Shown: one piece after another, positions 1 to 6,470 of the stretch
Layout: each line of letters begins with the position of its first letter
Numbering within the stretch: the first letter of the stretch is position 1
Assembly: GCA_050309705.1 (NCBI GenBank)
Contig: JBNRMR010000109.1
Location: 1 to 7,673, forward strand
Source: JBNRMR01 sp050309705
Lineage (GTDB): Bacteria; Bacillota; Clostridia; Christensenellales; UBA1750
Length of the DNA: 7,673 nt
Reading direction: 5' to 3'
Translations under genes and position numbers: made by a program
Notes under the pieces: model-generated
Told to the model about the DNA's origin: nothing
Database searches by the model: none
What the model saw: the letters and a program-made list of their open reading frames with translations, nothing else

Positions 1-1
1 G

Positions 2-21
2 CAAGCCTTTGAAAAGGCTTG
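2..21. repeat. Inverted repeat downstream of gcvT, possible terminator stem
   Basis: Bases 2-10 pair perfectly with 13-21 around a 2-base centre (a real RNA loop would be at least 4 bases), giving a 7-9 bp stem. It lies 9 bases past the gcvT stop codon on the minus strand, where a transcription terminator or a processing hairpin in a longer operon could sit. The bases that would hold the U-run are beyond position 1, so termination cannot be confirmed. Confidence 0.35.
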
Positions 22-30
22 ACCTAAACT

Positions 31-1143
31 TTATTCTCTTGCTTTTGCGGCGGTCGGGCTCTGCTTCTTGTAAAAGGGCAGGGGGATGACCTGCACCTCC
101 ACGCGCCTGCCGCGAACATCTGCGTGAAGCACCTTGCCAATTTCTGCGCAAGCATTTTCAGCTATTGCCATGGCGATGGGGTAGCCCAGCAGCGGGCTGT
201 GGGTTCCCGAGGTGGTCTTTCCCACAAGTCTCTCACCGTCGTAAAGGCTGCAATCCTCGCGGACAATGCCCCTTCCCGTGACCTTAAGGCCGATTCTCGT
301 GCGGTCATTTTCGGCGCTTTCAAGGACTTTCTTGCCAATGAAGTCCTCTTTTTCAAACTTCACTGCAAAGCCAAGCCCTGTGTGAATGGGCATTATATCG
401 TCGGCCATTTCGTGGCCATAAAGGGGCATTCCCGCTTCAAGGCGAAGGGTGTCCCTGGCTCCAAGACCGCAGGGGATAAGGCCGTGCTCTTCCCCGGCCC
501 GGGTGATTTCCTCCCAAAGATATTGCACATCTTCCGGGGAGCAGTATATCTCAAAGCCGGTTTCGCCGGTGTAGCCGGTGCGGGCCACCATAAGGCATCT
601 CTTGCCGGCAACGGCCGCGCCAGATGTGAAGTGGTAGTATTTTCTCGGAATTTCACCCGGCTCCATCAGCTTTCTAATTATAGCGGGCGAACTGGGGCCT
701 TGCAGAGCAATCTGTGCCACCGAATCGGAGATATCCTGGAAGGAAACATCGCCCTTTATCAGGTTATCGCGCATCCAGGCCACATCTTTGTCCTTGTTGG
801 CAGCGTTGACTACGATGACAAAATAATCGTCGGCAAATTTATGGACGATAAGATCATCCACCACACCGCCATTTTCATTGCACATGGGGCTATAGCGGGC
901 CTGACCGATCTTCATGCCGCGGATATCGTTTGTCACGAGAAAGTTAATGGCATTTTCGGCGTCCGGGCCCCGGAATGCGACCTCCCCCATGTGGGAAACG
1001 TCGAACAGCCCTGCTTTTGTGCGAACAGCCATGTGTTCGGCAATAACGCCTTCATATTGAACGGGCAGGAGATAGCCGGCAAACGGCACAATTTTTCCCT
1101 TCAGCGATAGGTGCTTTTCGTAAAGGGGCGTTTTTTTGTCCAT
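31..1143 (-). CDS. gcvT: Aminomethyltransferase (glycine cleavage system T protein family)
   Basis: GcvT takes the aminomethyl group from lipoylated H protein, releases ammonia and passes the carbon to tetrahydrofolate as 5,10-methylene-THF in the cytoplasm. The 370-residue length is normal for the family. Family landmarks in order: the N-terminal SHMGE stretch at about 50-54, the VDDL segment with Asp96/97 (the catalytic Asp region), YTGETGFE at about 191-198, GLGARDTLRLE at about 226-236 followed by MPLYGHE, and the C-terminal PFYK at about 356-359. The ATG at 1141-1143 has a good Shine-Dalgarno (GAGGTGA, minus strand, 1147-1153). It follows the Gfo/Idh gene by 38 bp and is probably co-transcribed with it. 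No glycine riboswitch precedes it, and gcvH/gcvP would have to lie left of position 1. Family assignment is firm. Whether it serves glycine cleavage or captures one-carbon units from another demethylation is open. Confidence 0.93.
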   Translation of the reverse strand: MDKKTPLYEKHLSLKGKIVPFAGYLLPVQYEGVIAEHMAVRTKAGLFDVSHMGEVAFRGPDAENAINFLVTNDIRGMKIGQARYSPMCNENGGVVDDLIVHKFADDYFVIVVNAANKDKDVAWMRDNLIKGDVSFQDISDSVAQIALQGPSSPAIIRKLMEPGEIPRKYYHFTSGAAVAGKRCLMVARTGYTGETGFEIYCSPEDVQYLWEEITRAGEEHGLIPCGLGARDTLRLEAGMPLYGHEMADDIMPIHTGLGFAVKFEKEDFIGKKVLESAENDRTRIGLKVTGRGIVREDCSLYDGERLVGKTTSGTHSPLLGYPIAMAIAENACAEIGKVLHADVRGRRVEVQVIPLPFYKKQSPTAAKARE

Positions 1144-1181
1144 GATTCACCTCGCAAGATATCCTATGATGTGGCAAACGC

Positions 1182-2399
1182 TTATTTAAACTGCCTGCCG
1201 GTAAATTCGCTGTAGTCGCTCATGTCCAGAGCCTGGGGCTTTTGCGCCCAGGACGCGCCTGTCTCGCTGGGGAGGAGCCCCTTTTCAAAGCAATCAAGCA
1301 GCGTTTCCTTTATGCCGGGCACATAAGTGGCTTCCTTTTCATTGTCAACCACAACGGCTTCGGCGGGGAAGTTCCAAATGGGCACATAATCCGCCAGGAA
1401 GTTGATGGTTTTCAGGTGGGGGGTGGCGGAGTAAAGGTCGCAGGTCGCCTCCTGGCCGTGAGCAATGTAATTTATGGCGTCGTGCATCTTGTCGATTGAA
1501 GCGTGCTCCAAATTGCCGTATTCCTTGACTTTGCCGTCATTGAAGATGGCATAAAGTGTATTGGGTTTTTCAACGCCGCCATAATTGTAAACCAGCTTTG
1601 CCTTTTCATATTCATATGAGAAGGTGGGGCTGGTGACGTCGCTAACGGCATGAGTGGTATAGTAAAGGGTCTCGCAGCCGTTTTGCGTGATGGCGCGAAG
1701 GAGACAGGTGTCAAAGTTTTCGATGTCATTCGCCCTGTAAAGCTCGGCTTGAATCTTCACCGGCATGGCGCTGTCATTGATGGAATCGCCCTGCATGAAG
1801 AACTCATTGTGCAGATAATGGGCAGTGGCATTGTGCGCAACTGAGTCTAAAACCCAATTGCCGCGGCCGTCCTTGAGTTTCCCGGCCCAATTATTGCGGG
1901 AAAAATATTTCCACCCCCTGTGCCAGAGGACATGCATCCTGAACCTAACGGGCTTGCCAAACTTGCCCTCCAGAAAATCCCTCTTGGCGGCCAGCATCGC
2001 CGGTGCAAATGACCACTGGAAGCCAATCATCACCTTTTTGCCGGTGCGCTTTTCCGCCTCCTTCATGAGGTCTGCATCCTGCAATGTGGCGGAGATGGGC
2101 TTTTCACAGAGCACATTGCTGCCATGCTCCAGAGCGTAGACAGTGTAAGGGGCATGGTATGCGATGGGCGCTGCCACCACCACCAGGTCGGCGGTGTTTT
2201 CGCGGTAGAAATCCTCGATGTTTGAGTATACAGGGATTTTCCTTTCCTTTATCTGATCGTATGCCACGGAGCTTTCGATCATCGGGTCCACAATGCCGAC
2301 AAATTCGTAGCTGTCATTGGGCGTCTCAGCCAAAATGGACTTTACATAGCCAGCGCCATAACCGCCGCCGCCAACCTGCATAACCTTAATCTTAGACAT
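1182..2399 (-). CDS. Gfo/Idh/MocA family NAD(P)-dependent oxidoreductase (first of pair)
   Basis: This 405-residue cytoplasmic protein belongs to the family that oxidises or reduces a hydroxyl/keto group on sugars, inositols or related compounds with NAD(P). Residues 8-17 form a Gly-rich Rossmann loop (QVGGGGYGAG). The second strand ends in IVDP with Asp38, which fits NAD(H) binding. The family EKP motif is at Glu99-Lys100-Pro101, and its Lys is the usual catalytic residue. A D-x3-H pair (Asp185, His189) lies in LDSVAHNATAH, matching the usual active-site Asp/His. The C-terminal part is the alpha/beta substrate domain. The frame stays open upstream to 2684, but the ATG at 2397-2399 is chosen because the Rossmann fold starts there and GGGAGG (minus strand, 2409-2414) lies 9 bases before it. 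It starts 1 bp after the stop of the preceding oxidoreductase gene, so translation is probably coupled. The substrate is unknown. Confidence 0.9.
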   Translation of the reverse strand: MSKIKVMQVGGGGYGAGYVKSILAETPNDSYEFVGIVDPMIESSVAYDQIKERKIPVYSNIEDFYRENTADLVVVAAPIAYHAPYTVYALEHGSNVLCEKPISATLQDADLMKEAEKRTGKKVMIGFQWSFAPAMLAAKRDFLEGKFGKPVRFRMHVLWHRGWKYFSRNNWAGKLKDGRGNWVLDSVAHNATAHYLHNEFFMQGDSINDSAMPVKIQAELYRANDIENFDTCLLRAITQNGCETLYYTTHAVSDVTSPTFSYEYEKAKLVYNYGGVEKPNTLYAIFNDGKVKEYGNLEHASIDKMHDAINYIAHGQEATCDLYSATPHLKTINFLADYVPIWNFPAEAVVVDNEKEATYVPGIKETLLDCFEKGLLPSETGASWAQKPQALDMSDYSEFTGRQFK

Positions 2400-2400
2400 T

Positions 2401-3399
2401 TTAGTTTTCCTCCCGCCAAAGTATCTCTCTGGCTTCCTCGGCCGACTTTTCCGCATAGAGCGCGGCCCTTGTGATGTCAAAGCAATCCTGAGCATCGAAG
2501 CGAATTTTTTCGCCATCCAGATAGCGCAAATATTGCATAAACATGTTCTCGTCACTTTCGTCGAACTCGACTTCGCCTGCGTGTTCGTCATTGTAGAGCA
2601 GCACCTTGTTTTTAAATACGTCCAGTGCGCCGTTTGTGCCGACGACCCGCAGCCTGTCGTCGCCGTGGACGCCAAAGCTGGCATGGTTCAGATAGTCCAC
2701 AGTTGTTGTGGCCAAAACGCCATTTTCCATGCGGAAGTTCATCACGTTGGTCATGTCCATCTGACCAAAGCCACGGTTTGCCTCGGTGGAGCCATAGGCG
2801 TAGGTGGCCTTAAACTTAAGGCCGGTGAACCAGTGGATCCAGTTGATGGCGTGGATACCCACCCAGAGCATTGTGCCGCCGTATTTCTCCTTGTCGCGGT
2901 AGAAGTCCGGACGGGAATTGCCGAACCTGTAGGACTTCTGGGAATTGATGAGCCTGACTTCGCCAATTGCTCCGCTGCTGACGATATCATGGGCCTTCTT
3001 AAAGCGTGGTGCATAATAGTTTGTGAACATGGCAAGATATTTTGCTTTGCTTTTTTTCTCGGCTTCCATCAGCTTTTCCAGCCACTCCACGGTGGTGGCG
3101 CAGGGCTTTTCGGAATAAACGTGAATATCCCTTTCAAGCATGTGGCAGGCAAGGGGGGCCAAGGTATAGTACTGCGAGCTTAGCACAGCAATATCAGGTT
3201 TTTCCACGTCTATAAGCTCCTGCCAATTGGAATACGCGGGCGGCTCGAAGCCCGCAGAGCTTACCTTTAAAGCCAGTTTCTCAACGCTTTCGCCTTCGCC
3301 GGGGGCAATGCCGCACAGCTTCAGTGAAGGGTCTTTTCTGGCGGCATCAAGAACATGGCCGGTGTGGCCGCCTTCGTTGCCAATTATCACAAACTTCAT
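2401..3399 (-). CDS. Gfo/Idh/MocA family oxidoreductase-like protein with atypical active site
   Basis: This 332-residue protein has the Gfo/Idh/MocA layout: an N-terminal Rossmann domain, SEKP at 96-99 (Lys98 at the usual catalytic position), and a C-terminal substrate domain ending near residue 327. It departs from the norm in three places. The nucleotide loop reads IGNEGGHTGH (6-15) instead of a plain GxGxxG. The second strand ends in GIAPGEG without the usual Asp. The active-site stretch GGTMLWVGIHAIN (174-186) has Trp179 where Asp is usual and Asn186 for the second Asp, while His183 is kept. Cofactor and reaction may therefore differ from its neighbour, with which it shares little beyond the fold. 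A modest Shine-Dalgarno (AGAGGT, minus strand, 3410-3415) precedes the ATG. It lies 20 bp after the flavoprotein gene and 1 bp before the next Gfo/Idh gene, in the same apparent operon. Being a partner subunit or a sugar-acid/glycoside-specific enzyme are both possible. Confidence 0.87.
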   Translation of the reverse strand: MKFVIIGNEGGHTGHVLDAARKDPSLKLCGIAPGEGESVEKLALKVSSAGFEPPAYSNWQELIDVEKPDIAVLSSQYYTLAPLACHMLERDIHVYSEKPCATTVEWLEKLMEAEKKSKAKYLAMFTNYYAPRFKKAHDIVSSGAIGEVRLINSQKSYRFGNSRPDFYRDKEKYGGTMLWVGIHAINWIHWFTGLKFKATYAYGSTEANRGFGQMDMTNVMNFRMENGVLATTTVDYLNHASFGVHGDDRLRVVGTNGALDVFKNKVLLYNDEHAGEVEFDESDENMFMQYLRYLDGEKIRFDAQDCFDITRAALYAEKSAEEAREILWREEN

Positions 3400-3419
3400 T
3401 TCGCTAAATACCTCTTTTC

Positions 3420-4787
3420 CTATACATGCTCGGCAATTCTGCTGCCGTCAAAGGAGGGTTTGCCCTCAAGTGATTTCCTATAGATGGGCGCATAGAGCTT
3501 GGCGTCCTTGATCACGCAGCCGGCTGTGGAGCCATTGCGCATTATCTCGGAACATTTTCCACAGGCGATGCAGCACTTGCGCCTTTCCATGGCGCCATGC
3601 TCTTTAAGATCCCTGGCGAATTCCGGATAGGCAAAGGACTGCCTGCCAAAGCCCGCCATCTCAAACCAGCCGTCTTCGATGCAGGCCGCAGCAACGTTGG
3701 CACCGTATTCTCTCAGCCATGAATAGCCGGTGGAGATTATGACCATGTCCTCAGGCAGCTCTGCGCGCACTTCCTTTGCGGCGCTCAAAAGCTTGTTTAA
3801 GGCGTATAGCTGATGCATGGGCGGGGTGTAATAGCCCATGTCATAGGGGCGGTTCACATGTGGATTATAATAGGGGTTACCGCCGGTTAGGTTCATCAGG
3901 CGAACGCCCTTGCTATAGAGAATGTTAGCCAGCCGCTTCATCTCCGTCAGATCATATTTATGGAAATCTTCTTTGTCGGCGCACCAGCCGTAGGGCAGGG
4001 GCATCTCGTCATAGGCGTTTATGCGGGTGGTGATGTCTATGTCCACATTCGCCTTGATCTTGTCGATTGTGCTCAGCATGAAGCGGGTTCTGCCGTCAAA
4101 GTCGCCGCCGTATTTGCCGTCCCTCGTCCTTGCGGAGAGCAGCTCATTGTTCAAATAGCGATGGCAGGCCTTCACGTCCACTGCGTCAAACCCGGCCTCC
4201 TTGGCAAGCCTTGCCACCTGAACGTATCTGTCCTCCAGGGCTTCAAGCTCCTCGTCGGTGATCTTGTGGGGCTCGCCATCCTTGTGAAGGAAAGGGTCGA
4301 GGTAGGGGTTTTCAGCGGCGTATATGGCAGGACTGCCTCCGGGCTTTGAATATCTGCCGGAATGGGTGAGCTGAAGAGCCAGGAAGGGACGGAAGTTTTC
4401 GCCATTTGCATCTCTTGCATCTGCGTGTATTTTATCCACCAGAGCCTTGAAGGCTTCAACATTGCCTTCGTGCAGCCAAAGCTGGCGGGGGTTGGCCCTT
4501 GATTCGCGGGTGACGGCGCAAGCCTCCACCCAGATCAGCCCACAGCCGCCCCGGGCAAAGCGCTCATAGCGGCGCAAAACCAAGTCCGAGGGGGAGCCAT
4601 CCGCCTCGCCGTCGCAGCCTTCCATGGGGTGGACCACCAGCCTGTTTTGCACCTTCTTGCCATAAATGGAAATGGGCTTTAAGAGCGCGGAAATGTCGTC
4701 AATTGCCGGCAAATTAAGGCCCATTAATGAGATGTCTTTTCTAAGCTCGTCAAGAGCGGAATAGGAAAACTTACTAAACTCAACCAT
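3420..4787 (-). CDS. Old-yellow-enzyme family FMN oxidoreductase with C-terminal 4Fe-4S cysteine cluster, no FAD/NAD domain
   Basis: The protein (455 residues) is a TIM-barrel flavoprotein of the NADH:flavin oxidoreductase/TMADH/dienoyl-CoA reductase group. Seen in order: a 35-40 residue N-terminal extension; QNRLVVHPMEG (47-57), the start of the barrel; QLTHSGRYS (139-147), the FMN/substrate-site motif; GFDAVDVKACHRYL (199-212), with Lys206 and His209 at the positions that are His-x2-His in classic OYEs; and YGGDFDGRTRF (226-236). Near the C-terminus Cys406-x2-Cys409-x2-Cys412-x11-Cys424 resembles the 4Fe-4S site of TMADH and FadH-type enzymes, with an extra Cys405. The chain stops about 30 residues later, so the FAD/NAD(P)-binding half of the usual 650-700 residue enzymes is absent. 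The start is ATG at 4785-4787, because GAGGTGAT (minus strand, 4792-4799) precedes it correctly; the upstream in-frame GTG lies inside that site. It is the first gene of the likely operon. The substrate is unknown: N-methyl oxidation or ene reduction are candidates. Confidence 0.88.
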   Translation of the reverse strand: MVEFSKFSYSALDELRKDISLMGLNLPAIDDISALLKPISIYGKKVQNRLVVHPMEGCDGEADGSPSDLVLRRYERFARGGCGLIWVEACAVTRESRANPRQLWLHEGNVEAFKALVDKIHADARDANGENFRPFLALQLTHSGRYSKPGGSPAIYAAENPYLDPFLHKDGEPHKITDEELEALEDRYVQVARLAKEAGFDAVDVKACHRYLNNELLSARTRDGKYGGDFDGRTRFMLSTIDKIKANVDIDITTRINAYDEMPLPYGWCADKEDFHKYDLTEMKRLANILYSKGVRLMNLTGGNPYYNPHVNRPYDMGYYTPPMHQLYALNKLLSAAKEVRAELPEDMVIISTGYSWLREYGANVAAACIEDGWFEMAGFGRQSFAYPEFARDLKEHGAMERRKCCIACGKCSEIMRNGSTAGCVIKDAKLYAPIYRKSLEGKPSFDGSRIAEHV

Positions 4788-4791
4788 CTTT

Positions 4792-4799
4792 ATCACCTC
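4792..4799 (-). promoter_or_regulatory. Ribosome binding site that sets the OYE gene start
   Basis: The minus strand reads GAGGTGAT, a long match to the 16S rRNA tail, with GAGG 8 bases before the ATG ending at 4787. The alternative GTG start at 4794-4796 falls within this site and is excluded. Confidence 0.8.
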
Positions 4800-4832
4800 A
4801 TAATTTTGACCATACCATGATCATATGTAGAT

Positions 4833-4861
4833 ATTTTAACTTATCCCACAGGATAATTCAA
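4833..4861 (-). promoter_or_regulatory. Sigma-A type promoter of the OYE-Gfo-Gfo-gcvT operon
   Basis: On the minus strand there is a -35 TTGAAT (4856-4861) and a -10 TAAAAT (4833-4838) separated by exactly 17 bases. Transcription would start near 4826, leaving a leader of about 40 bases before the OYE start codon. The boxes match the consensus at 4 of 6 and 5 of 6 positions. The call rests on sequence only. Confidence 0.65.
4841..4856. promoter_or_regulatory. Perfect dyad in the promoter spacer, candidate operator
   Basis: TTATCC (4841-4846) and GGATAA (4851-4856) form a perfect 6-bp inverted repeat around CACA. It fills the spacer between the -35 and -10 boxes of the leftward operon, a typical place for a repressor site. 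No regulator gene is present in the window to pair it with. A second, imperfect palindrome at 4811-4827 (with the 8-base ATGATCAT at 4817-4824) covers the likely transcription start. Confidence 0.45.
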
Positions 4862-4971
4862 GAGAAGCGCAGTTTTTAATGCCAGTATATGCAAATTAAA
4901 CTGTCATTAATAATTTTACCATAATTCACAAAGGTTCATAAAGACGTCATAATTTTTCCTTAAAATAAAGG

Positions 4972-4977
4972 TATAAT
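4972..4977 (+). promoter_or_regulatory. -10 box of the htrA promoter
   Basis: A consensus TATAAT lies 70 bases before the htrA start codon. No convincing -35 is seen at 16-18 bases upstream (the best 17-spaced hexamer is ATAATT at 4949-4954), which suggests either a weak promoter or one helped by an activator. Transcription would start around 4983-4985. Confidence 0.55.
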
Positions 4978-4980
4978 ATA

Positions 4981-5020
4981 GATGCGATAGAAAATATCGC
5001 TCACGCATCAGAGCGTGATG
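4981..5020 (+). promoter_or_regulatory. Overlapping inverted repeats in the htrA leader
   Basis: Between the -10 box and the ribosome binding site there are two perfect 6-bp hairpins, GCGATA/TATCGC (4984-4989 with 4995-5000) and TCACGC/GCGTGA (5001-5006 with 5013-5018). Competing pairings exist: GATGCG/CGCATC (4981-4986 with 5004-5009) and CATCA/TGATG (5006-5010 with 5016-5020). They could form an mRNA 5' structure or binding sites for a stress regulator on DNA; the sequence does not decide between these. Confidence 0.4.
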
Positions 5021-5033
5021 AGAAAAGATGAAA

Positions 5034-5041
5034 AAGGAGGT
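5034..5041 (+). promoter_or_regulatory. Ribosome binding site that sets the htrA start
   Basis: AAGGAGGT with GGAGG 7 bases before the ATG at 5048-5050. In-frame GTG/ATG codons at 5015-5020 have no such site and lie in the leader hairpins, so they are not used as the start. Confidence 0.85.
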
Positions 5042-5047
5042 ATTTAT

Positions 5048-6373
5048 ATGAGTTTTAATTCAGGCAGCGGATTTTACTACGAAGCCGAACCCAGGAAGCG
5101 CTCCGGCCTGAAATACATCGCTTTGGCGCTGGTGTTTTTCCTGCTTGGCTCCATCATCGCGGGGGGGATACTTACATATAAGAACAACCAGGAGGTGGCG
5201 AGGATTCAGGCGCAAGCCCAGCAGGTCATTGACGACGCCGAGGCGAAAATCAGCGAGATGAGCGAGATGATTGAGAGCATCACTGCTTCTGCCGAGGCGG
5301 ACGGCGGGTTGAGCCTTGTGGGCGCAGCGGCGCAGATCACAGCGAATAACGAGCCCGTGGTGGCCATCGCCGATGCAGCCTCGCCCAGCGTGGTTGGCGT
5401 CACCGTATATCAGCGACAGTCCAGCAGCAGCGATGGAGGGTATTTCGGCTTTCCCTTTGGGGGCTTCAACATCCCCGGATATTCAGCCCCTGACAGCAAC
5501 GATGACAGCGAGCCCGTTTATCAGATAAGCGGCTATGGCTCCGGTGTCATAATAAGCGAGGATGGCTATGTGCTGACGAACCATCATGTGATCGAGGGCG
5601 CAGCAATGGTTCAGGTGACTCTGAGCGACGGCCAGGATCTGGACGCCACAGTAATCGGCTCCGACGAGTATACGGACGTGGCCCTTTTAAAGATCGACGG
5701 CGAAGTGTCCGGCCTGCATCCGGCGGTCATAGGTAATTCTGATGATATAAAGGTCGGAGAGATGAGCGTCGCCATAGGCAACCCTCTTGGCACGGAGCTT
5801 TTCGGCACCGTCACAATGGGCGTGATCAGCGCCAATAACAGAGAGGTTTCTTTGAGCGACGGGCGAAAGATCAAGTTCATACAGACCGACGCGGCCATCA
5901 ACTCCGGAAACTCCGGCGGCGGCCTGTTCAACTCCCGGGGCGAACTGATCGGCATCACGTCGATGAAGATTTCCTCCAGCTATTACGGCTCAGCCAATAT
6001 CGAGGGTCTGTCCTTCGCGATCCCGATAAACACCGTCATGTCCATCTCAGGTGAGCTGATGGAATCCGGTTCGGTTTCCTACCCGACCTTGGGCATAAGC
6101 GCATCTAATTTCACTGCTACAGACAGCCAGGAGTACGGCACTGACGCGGGCGTGCTAATCGCCCAGGTGTCCGACGGCTCTCCGGCGAAAAAGGCAGGGA
6201 TACAGCCTGGCGACATAATCACCCACTACAACGGCACAAGGATTGAAACCTTTGCGGATCTTAGAAACGCGCTGTATCAGTCCCGGGTGGGGGACACCAT
6301 AATCCTTACCGTCATGCGCGATAAACAGCCCGTAGAGCTGGAGGTTACATTTAACTACGATCCCGAGCTTTAA
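5048..6373 (+). CDS. htrA: HtrA/DegP-type membrane-anchored serine protease with PDZ domain
   Basis: HtrA proteases degrade or refold misfolded proteins on the outer side of the cytoplasmic membrane during envelope stress. This one has 441 residues. A short basic cytoplasmic tail (1-22) is followed by one membrane helix at about 23-43 (uncleaved anchor type) and a charged, Ala/Glu-rich, probably coiled linker at about 46-80. The trypsin-like domain (about 105-335) follows. Its triad is intact: His180 in TNHHV, Asp210 in YTDVALLKI and Ser289 in GNSGG. A Gly/Phe/Pro/Ser/Asp-rich loop at about 122-158 corresponds to the variable LA loop. One PDZ domain lies at about 345-435, including AGIQPGDII (383-391). 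It is a single gene, divergent from the OYE operon and ended by a strong terminator. The symbols degP or yyxA/htrB-type paralogue names could equally apply; the family is certain. Confidence 0.94.
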   Translation: MSFNSGSGFYYEAEPRKRSGLKYIALALVFFLLGSIIAGGILTYKNNQEVARIQAQAQQVIDDAEAKISEMSEMIESITASAEADGGLSLVGAAAQITANNEPVVAIADAASPSVVGVTVYQRQSSSSDGGYFGFPFGGFNIPGYSAPDSNDDSEPVYQISGYGSGVIISEDGYVLTNHHVIEGAAMVQVTLSDGQDLDATVIGSDEYTDVALLKIDGEVSGLHPAVIGNSDDIKVGEMSVAIGNPLGTELFGTVTMGVISANNREVSLSDGRKIKFIQTDAAINSGNSGGGLFNSRGELIGITSMKISSSYYGSANIEGLSFAIPINTVMSISGELMESGSVSYPTLGISASNFTATDSQEYGTDAGVLIAQVSDGSPAKKAGIQPGDIITHYNGTRIETFADLRNALYQSRVGDTIILTVMRDKQPVELEVTFNYDPEL

Positions 6374-6437
6374 ACTTTCGGTCATTCAGGTGTTTGACTT
6401 CTCATTTTCAGTAACTTTCCTTCTTTGAAAACACTGA

Positions 6438-6468
6438 CCGCCGCGGACGAATCGCGGCGGCCTTTTTT
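6438..6468 (+). terminator. Intrinsic terminator of htrA
   Basis: CCGCCGCG (6438-6445) pairs perfectly with CGCGGCGG (6453-6460), an all-GC 8-bp stem with a 7-base loop, followed by CC and six T. It ends 65-95 bases after the htrA stop and abuts the stop codon of the convergent pentapeptide gene. On the minus strand there is only a short T stretch after the stem, so it acts mainly on htrA. The rest of 6374-6437 holds no gene. Confidence 0.92.
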
Positions 6469-6470
6469 AT

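Noticed and set aside
124..1110. Long plus-strand open frame (328 codons) opposite gcvT
   Set aside because: It is fully antisense to a clear gcvT, its peptide resembles no family, and no ribosome binding site precedes it. It reflects codon bias of the real gene.
2400..2684. 95-codon N-terminal extension of the first Gfo/Idh gene
   Set aside because: The extension overlaps the preceding gene out of frame and has no domain features. The Rossmann fold and a good ribosome binding site place the start at 2399.
2533..3183. Plus-strand open frame (216 codons) opposite the second Gfo/Idh gene
   Set aside because: It is antisense to a recognisable oxidoreductase, with a low-complexity Val/Ala/His-rich translation and no family features.
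4797..4971. Small gene or riboswitch in the 250-bp divergent intergenic region
   Set aside because: No open frame with a ribosome binding site and no recognisable riboswitch core was seen. The region is AT-rich and explained by promoter and operator-like elements.
5015..5047. Earlier htrA starts (GTG at 5015, ATG at 5018)
   Set aside because: Neither has a ribosome binding site, and they would place the strong AAGGAGGT inside the coding region; ATG at 5048 is ideally spaced.
6374..6437. Second hairpin between the htrA stop and the terminator
   Set aside because: Only a short 5-bp arm pair (TCAGT/ACTGA) with a long loop is present, which is expected by chance.
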